A program made the position numbers and the translations under genes. Positions 57,520 through 64,000 of a DNA stretch of 64,000 bases are shown in pieces. Position 1 is the stretch's first letter; each line of letters starts with the position of its first letter. Source of the stretch: Oscheius dolichura. Taxonomy: Eukaryota; Nematoda; Chromadorea; Rhabditida; Rhabditidae. Location of the stretch: positions 12,338,001-12,402,000 of the forward strand of contig OW051495.1 of the NCBI GenBank assembly GCA_932521035.1, written 5' to 3'. Below the pieces are notes generated by a model. It was not told the DNA's origin and made no database searches. It was given only the letters and a program-made list of their open reading frames with translations.

Positions 57520-60500
57520 AATCAGTGACACAGTTCCACTGCTATTGAATCATTTTTTGCCCTATTTTTGGAGATCTCGCTGTGGCGCTGGGTTGCTAAA
57601 ACCGTCTAACTGTGGCGCTTCTTTTCTTTGGAATTTTCGGTCCTTTTCTCGATTTTATGCCAACTTTCGGGTTTTGTTCATTTTTAAAGGTCTATTTCTG
57701 TCTCCTCTTGTGGTTCTTTGCTGCCACTACTACTTACTGCCCCTTCTTTATATTTCAAGGCCTCAACAAACTTTATTTACCTTGTGGTTAACGGCAGCTC
57801 AAAGGCTCCTTCTCTACTTTCACGTGATGTTTATCCAGCAAAACTTTGGTTCTGTTTCTTTTTCTCTCTTTTTACCGGGTCGATGACCATTTTCCGGCTA
57901 GATTCATCAAAAACTTTATGTTCTGATCCAGAGCTTTGTTCATAGATCTTCATCAAACTTCTGTCTCCTCGAAGTGGATAAAACTGAGAGGTGAAAGTGG
58001 CGAGAACGGGTTAGGTCGATCTCATTGGCGAGCGCCATCTCTCCCTCCTCTGCGGCGCCGCTGCGCAGATGACGTAGCTATAAATGGACACCAATTTGTA
58101 CAAAACATCTGGACCACTTTAAACTAAAAGTAACGAGACGGTAGATGTCCAGGCTGAACTGTATAATCCCCTCCTTTGAATGGTTATTGGCCGCTAGAGG
58201 GGGCTGGGAACAGATAAGGCTACGATAGCTAGACGAAACTGGGTCACCCGGTGCTCAGAGTAGATTCAATTTGATCAGGTGAGCCTCCCACTCAACATTA
58301 ATTTTATTTTTGCTGTCCTTTTCTTATTTTCTCACGTTTGTCTTTTATAAGTGGAACTAATCGTGGAACAGCTCAAATTAAGCCTATTTTTCTCTGCGAG
58401 ACCTTCAATTTTCTAAGGACTGCTCTCAAATGGAATATCTTGACTGAATTTCTCACGATTCTCCGACAGTTTCCATGATTTTTGTCCATTTTCCCAGCTG
58501 CTTAGACTAAGCTCAAAGCTTCCTCTGTAAGGGCATAAACAGTCATCTCTAACCAAAGCGCTCTCTTGGCTCTTAGTCTGGCGATTTTTGGTCCCTAGTG
58601 TCATTTTCAAATAATAGGTGACGGGAGAGGGATAAAATCTCTTGGCCACCACCGGGACTGTCCGTCCGTTTCCCCCCTCTGTCTCTCGCCTCCCGTGAAA
58701 GATGTTTACCAAAGCTGTGACCCGTCGGAGAGTAAACAGTTCTCTCTCCTTAGTTGTCTCTCCCTGTCGTCCCCACACAGTTCCCTCCCAGTGGTTGGAC
58801 AGTGAGCCAAAAGGGCACCAACTGGCACTAGAGATTTGTATTTGTGTGCGTGTGGCAGCAGGCAGGCAGGGAACCTGTCCATTCTATTTATTGCAGCCTT
58901 TCCTCTCTGTATTTTATTGCAAGTTTCTAGATGTTTCTACCCGTTGAGTGGGTTATCCGGGACTGCTCAGCCGAGTTATAAGCGTGACTAAATGAATTTC
59001 TATTAATAACCGGTCACCCTAATGAGAGCTCCCTGAGCAGTAAAAGGTTCAAAAGAGCCTCGATTAATTGCTTTCCTTCCAGATTTTTCATTGTTTTTCA
59101 TTATTTCCCCTTATCAACAATTGTTCATGAAGACGTCAAAAGACTAGTCGCAGCTGCGTTCTGCATTAAAATGTGTCTCCACCCCGCTAATCCTAATTTA
59201 ATCCGTTCTATCCGCCTTTTTACCAGGCAAATTTGATCCCCTCCCTTGCAAAAATATTTCTACTGTATTTCTCGGGTAATTTCTCTAATTTAATGTGATC
59301 ACTGCACTCTCCTATTATCAATGGTCAAAAATCCACCATTCCCTTTAAAATTTCCGGTTCGGATCTGGGGGAGCGCTTCCGCTCACATTTTCTTCTCCTG
59401 AGACTCGCCGGGTCCTTAAATCCAAGGGGGTGGTCGAATAGCCCTTAGCCAAGGATCACATCACTGAGCCGCTTGTTAAGCTGCTTCTACAGTAGGAAAA
59501 CATCAGCTATCTTATCCATAATAATCGAGAGATTTTGGAAGGATAAACGCCTCCATTATGGGGGCGGGTGACTTATTCCCACCCTCACAAATTATTCCCT
59601 TAAAATCTTCTTAACGTTGCAAGCTTTGTCTTTTTTTATTTTGTTACTGATTATTATGGCTTATCCCTGATTAAAACCGCCAGGAGGAGCTGTTTAAAAG
59701 GAGTGTTGCCGCCCCATTTTCTGTTCTCTCCCTCCGGCTCTCACATATTCTTTAGTAATCGAATACTTCTCATATTTCTCGACACACAAATGAGTTTTTC
59801 TTGGTTCACTTATTAGTCCCTGAACCTGTGAGTCATGTAGACCGCTAAATTTTATTTATTCATGAACAAAAAAGCAGAAAAATCGTAGGGACCGCTAAAC
59901 ATGGAGGGGCTATTAAGTCGTTGGCCAAGCGCTTTGTAGTCTGCTCCTATTCTCTATGAAAACGAAGTAACAACCTTGGAAAACCAGAACGAATTAAAGC
60001 CCGTTGTTTAACTGACAGTTAACTAATAGTTAAACGTTCTATGCAATCGGAACATCAGTTGTCGTCGAATAGGACCACTCTCTTTCTTCTTTTGCCAAGA
60101 ACTGGTGAGATCGGCGAATTTGAACTGAATTAAAGGAACTGTTTGGTATTACACGTCTTTTTTGACCTTCTCATAATCAGATCAGTCGCCCTATGAGTCA
60201 GTGTTGGTCAAAGTCGGCGCGCAGTAGCACGATCAGTATCTTTGAAAATGGTCCATTCTTTCCTTACAGTGGTGATTTACTGGTCTACCCACTACTTATT
60301 TAACGGTGTTTAACAATTAGGTTCCAGTTGAAACCATTGAAAAGTCGCCGCAAAGTCTCTTTTCTAAATGAAACGGGTTGGATTCCAGTTTATCCCAGTT
60401 TTTGGTCAAAGAGCGCCATTTCCAAAGGTCACAAATCATTTTTACGATAGAAAAGAGTAGCAATTCATCAAGATTATCCTAACTTTTCAAAGTTTTGACT

Positions 60501-62480
60501 GTTTACCAAACGGCCAGTGTCCTAATTTACCCTCGTTTTTATGCAGAAATCGCTTTGCACAACAAGCTTATTGTGGTCCTACGGTAGAAAAGATTACAAT
60601 ATTCAATGCTTCCGTCTTTTTTCTCTACAAAAAGTCCTTTCGTCATCTCCGTTATCCTTAATCGCTGGCTCATGTTTAACCCATACTTTTTCTGATGTTG
60701 AACTATCCCCAGTACTTCCTCGAACCCCCTTTGCAATTTGCAAAAATCCACCTTCTACGCAAGCGATAAGGCTTTCAACGGTCTGAAGTATCCTAATCAC
60801 GGATTTCCCTCTAATGATAAATCCATCTTACAAAAATCCCTGTTAAGTTCTCTCGAGGTGCGAGATCAGCTGCTGCTGAGTTTGCTACTCTCTCACCTGA
60901 TGAACCAACTTTTTTTCTCTTCTCGGCCCCTTTTCCGCCTAAATTAACAGTGATTTGAAGCCTCCCAGTGTGGATAATAAACACATCAAAAATCAACCAG
61001 TAGTTATTTTTGAAAGGATTTGATCGCCTGCCGAGCGGGTGACCTGTGCTCTGTTGAGCTTTGATTTTTAGTAGAGCTAGCCCGGCTTCCGATTGTGTGT
61101 GTGGGGGTGAAAACGTAAGCAGAAAAAAAAACGGGTGTGAGTTTAGCCGGTCCCTCACGTTTATGGCATAGATTTATCTGTTTGTCTCTCTAAAAGTCAG
61201 ATTTTTAAACATGGGGAGAGGGCGGGAACGAGACTGCCACTGTTCGGTGGCGGTGATTAGCTGCTCTCCTGGCTTTTTGGCTTCTGTTCCTTATTCTATC
61301 CATTTTTTGGAATTGAAAGATCATTTCTAATTTATAGAGTAGAAAATCCACTTCCTTTTTATCCCTCTTTCTAAAACTTTTCTTTAGGCTCTAGAGACGC
61401 TAAAATGATCATTTGATAAAAAAAATCGCCATTTTAGCGAAGCAATACCGAAACCGGTGTTCCTTAACAGTTTTCCTTAGGCCTGATCTTTTAAAGACCA
61501 AATTAAACCCCAAAGCAGAACAAAGGACTTACCTATTCCTTTATCATAATCATAAAAGTTTTTTAAACTAAAAACTCTTTTTTTTAAACGGGAGTATTCA
61601 TGGGGGACTTACAGCCCAATCTCTGGTACCGGCTACCTTCCTCTATAAGTACAGTACCAATCTCTTCTGCACTCTTCTTCATTTCTGGACTTTAGAAGAC
61701 CAATTTCAAGCCCTCTTTAGCATAAAAAATCCCTCCCTTTCCGCTTTCCCCATCAGAAATCCGAGACTGAGATCGTTCTTTCAGCTCTCCTTGCCTAGAG
61801 TACACGGATAGAGACAATCCCTGAGCTCCCAACTGAAAGAGAGAGAGTGCTCTGATAGCAATATGGCTTCATTAATTTCATACACATATTGAAATTAGCG
61901 ACAGCCAGAGTGAGCGCGAAACCAGTGACTTGAATATAATTTATCCGACACGTAAAATGTGATCAGTGAACGCTTCTCGCTCGCTCCCCCTTCGAGAGGA
62001 GAGAAAGCGCCAGGGCTGGCTAGATGAAAGCTCGATTTAGCCCTAGTCGCAGCAGCCCCGAGCACTCCCTCAAGTAATAGAATAATTTATATCGAACCAT
62101 GGTGTCAAGTACACATTTCTGAACGCCATGACCCGGGTATATTTTGCTTTCTCCCTCTCTTTGTCCCCTTTTTGTAATCAGGTGACGTCTTCTCCCTCCT
62201 CCTCCTCATCATCTCTTTTTTCCCTCTTCTTATTTGAAAAAAACTGGCAAGATCCCATAAACTGGTGACAGAATTCAAGAACGAAAAACCTTTGTTGTGG
62301 GACCTTTGGACGGAATCCGGTGATCCTTGACAATTTCTTTTAATCGTCTCTGCTCCCCTCCCACCTTTACTGACTTCCTTCCTCCTATTTTTTTATCATG
62401 TGATGTCTTCCCTTCCTCCTCCTCCTTTCTATCCTGTCCCTCGTCAGTCAGCCACTTTTCTAATTCACTTTTTGCAGTCA
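44330..62480. other. ~18-kb gene-poor, pyrimidine/purine-tract-rich region
   Basis: No coding gene, tRNA or recognisable microRNA was found on either strand. Open frames here are short, of biased composition and mutually overlapping. CT/GA microsatellites lie at about 45189-45207, 47585-47602, 54597-54613 and 57311-57325. It could be regulatory DNA for the gene at 62.5 kb, an intron of an unseen gene, or simple intergenic DNA. Confidence 0.6.
57489..57514 (+). repeat. 26-base guanine homopolymer
   Basis: An uninterrupted run of G in otherwise mixed sequence, with no local GC enrichment. Such tracts can form G-quadruplexes. The exact length may be limited by sequencing or assembly. Confidence 0.9.
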
Positions 62481-62492
62481 GATGTCTCCCGG

Positions 62493-64000
62493 ATGTTGCT
62501 AGTTGTCCTACTCTCAGTTCTAGTGCCATTTGCGCATTCGGCGCCAATAAACGGGACGGAAAAGGCTTTACCGACCACAAGAACCACAGCCGCTACAGTC
62601 ACAACATTTCACCCGGATTGTGCTGATCCCCACAATAAAGAAGTCGCCTGCACCGTTCACTTAGGTTCGTTTCATTCAGTGCTCGTTAATTTGGAGGAGA
62701 TTTTTGGCTTTCTGAACTTTTTGTGACGGGAACCTGTGTGAGATGGACTCATTAGTTAGTACTCCTCCTCCTTCTTCTGGGTCTCCCGTAGTGCGCATGG
62801 TTAATTAGCAAGAGCAGGCTTCAGAGATCAGCAAAAATTGCACTTTTAATAGCGTTTACTGCGATCAAAACGGAGGAGGAAGACGTTTTTAAAATTCCGT
62901 AATTGGTAAAAGAATAAGGCGCCAAACCCACCGTAGGAAGAAAAACGCTTGTCTAACTGTCTTACTGTGTCTCTTTTTCAGCTTCCTGTAAAGATGAGCT
63001 CCTTCCCTCGACTGCTAAAGGAAAAGAGCCCCCAGAGCCGCATGATCTTCGGATTGAAGCTTTTTCAAAAGCCACAGCTCGCGGCAAAAATGCCCATGAA
63101 CTGCATGTCGACCTCTCATGGCAAATGCCTCCAAAAAGTGAGTTTATCCCATCGTTCTCTTGAAAATTCTGTAATTTTCAGATGAGTCAGCAAAGTTGAA
63201 AGCCTTCCGTCTGGAAATAGTCGATCCCGATGGGAAAAAGACTTGCTTCAACTTTAATGTCTCAAAATTCGGTTTTAACGAGGAAGCAGCTTCTGTAAGC
63301 CATTTTTCTTTACTCTTTCAATTTAAGACCATTCCAGCCTCGATTCCACTTCACATCAGATAGTATTTTCGACTTTTCAAAGACTTACACTGCCACTTTG
63401 TACAGTCTCCCAGCCAGTAAGGAGAAAAAGCCTCACGCTGTGAAGACAAAGACTATGCCCGCAAACATGGGTAAGATTCTGGCCTTGAAGAGATAATTCC
63501 TGACCTTAGAAATGGCTCAACAGAATGCGGAGAACATTACCGAGTACTGTAAGACCCATTGTGAGTTTTTGCTTTAAAACACTTGGGCTAAATGAGTCCC
63601 GCGGGGGTAATTTTTGACTCACTTCGTATTTTTAGAATTTTTGTTATTTTCGACCAAATGTGTGACCTTTTTAATCCAGCTGTCGCACTCTTTCACCTGT
63701 CCATCACATCAAATTCTCGTAACGACTTTCTTGTGGTCAAAAAACCACTTCCGTTCCTGTCAGTTACTCTTGCCCCGCGTGTCGTATCGTTTCCTCTAAA
63801 AGACACTGCTGGGGCTGCTCTTTGATTCTCTCCCAGAAGAGAACAGCAAAACACATCCGGAGCAGGCGTCGTTTTTTTACGCCAGGTTGCCGCCTTTTTG
63901 ACCTTTTAAAAGATTAAAGAGCTCCTAGTTCACATTCCCGGGACCAGGTGTGTAATATCCATGTCTTGTCAATCACACCAAACCATTGAGAGAGAAACAA
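62493..64000 (+). CDS. Secreted/receptor protein with fibronectin-III, IL-17-receptor-like ectodomain (5' part)
   Basis: Exons 62493-62664, 62982-63137, 63182-63294, 63338-63470 and 63524-63548, with more expected beyond the edge. Signal peptide MLLVVLLSVLVPFAHSAP, a Thr-rich stretch, then HPDCADP, VACTVHL, SCKDELLP, LHVDLSWQMPP, FRLEIVDPDGKKTCFNF, FHFTSD and YTATLYSLPAS. The W, the LxxFRLE strand, a paired Cys and the YxATLYSLP strand suggest a fibronectin-III fold. The arrangement recalls the first IL-17 receptor ectodomain module (nematodes have ILCR receptors). The transmembrane and SEFIR parts, if any, would lie to the right. A short upstream frame (MSPGCC) overlaps the start. Assignment is tentative; a plain secreted FnIII protein is the alternative. 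Confidence 0.6.

Overview
The window is nematode genomic DNA. The main evidence is an MLT-10 moulting-family gene, gene starts preceded by TTTCAG-type sites that look like spliced-leader acceptors, and introns that are mostly 33-46 nt. A Wart-like (hedgehog-related) secreted protein pair, a serpentine receptor fragment and a three-gene run with operon-like spacing fit the same picture. All genes were assembled by hand: I required GT..AG introns, consistent codon phase across each junction and family-like residues. Family names are recognition calls with no database search behind them.

Layout. 0-1 kb (-): the end of a serpentine-type receptor running off the left edge. 3.0-4.1 kb (-): a secreted, asparagine- and glycine-rich repeat glycoprotein. 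4.8-5.3 kb: a small inverted-repeat transposon. 5.6-5.9 kb (+): an unrecognised 3' exon. 6.3-8.6 kb (+): a SMYD-type SET/MYND lysine methyltransferase. 8.9-25.8 kb (-): the most striking region, a three-gene run. It holds a 171-aa protein of unknown function, a membrane protein resembling DUF4781, and a 3,553-aa protein with a complete SecA-like translocase ATPase motor. 27.5-30.4 kb (+): an MLT-10-like gene with a tRNA-Ser(GCU) inside one intron on the opposite strand. 30.7-34.7 kb (-): an LDL-receptor-like gene followed by a decayed tandem copy of its 3' half.

36.7-39.5 kb (+): two Ly6-like GPI-anchored paralogues. 41.8-44.3 kb: two inverted Wart-like paralogues flanking a TIL-type protease inhibitor. 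44.3-62.5 kb: about 18 kb of pyrimidine-rich DNA with no gene I can support, including a 26-base G tract. 62.5 kb to the right edge (+): the 5' part of a secreted or receptor protein with a fibronectin-III/IL-17-receptor-like ectodomain.

Most of the secreted or surface genes (MLT-10, glycoprotein, Ly6, Wart, TIL, LDLR-like) fit cuticle, moulting and extracellular-matrix biology. The SecA/DUF4781 run is different: an animal-genome SecA-type motor is unexpected, and its tight linkage to a membrane protein suggests the two may act together.
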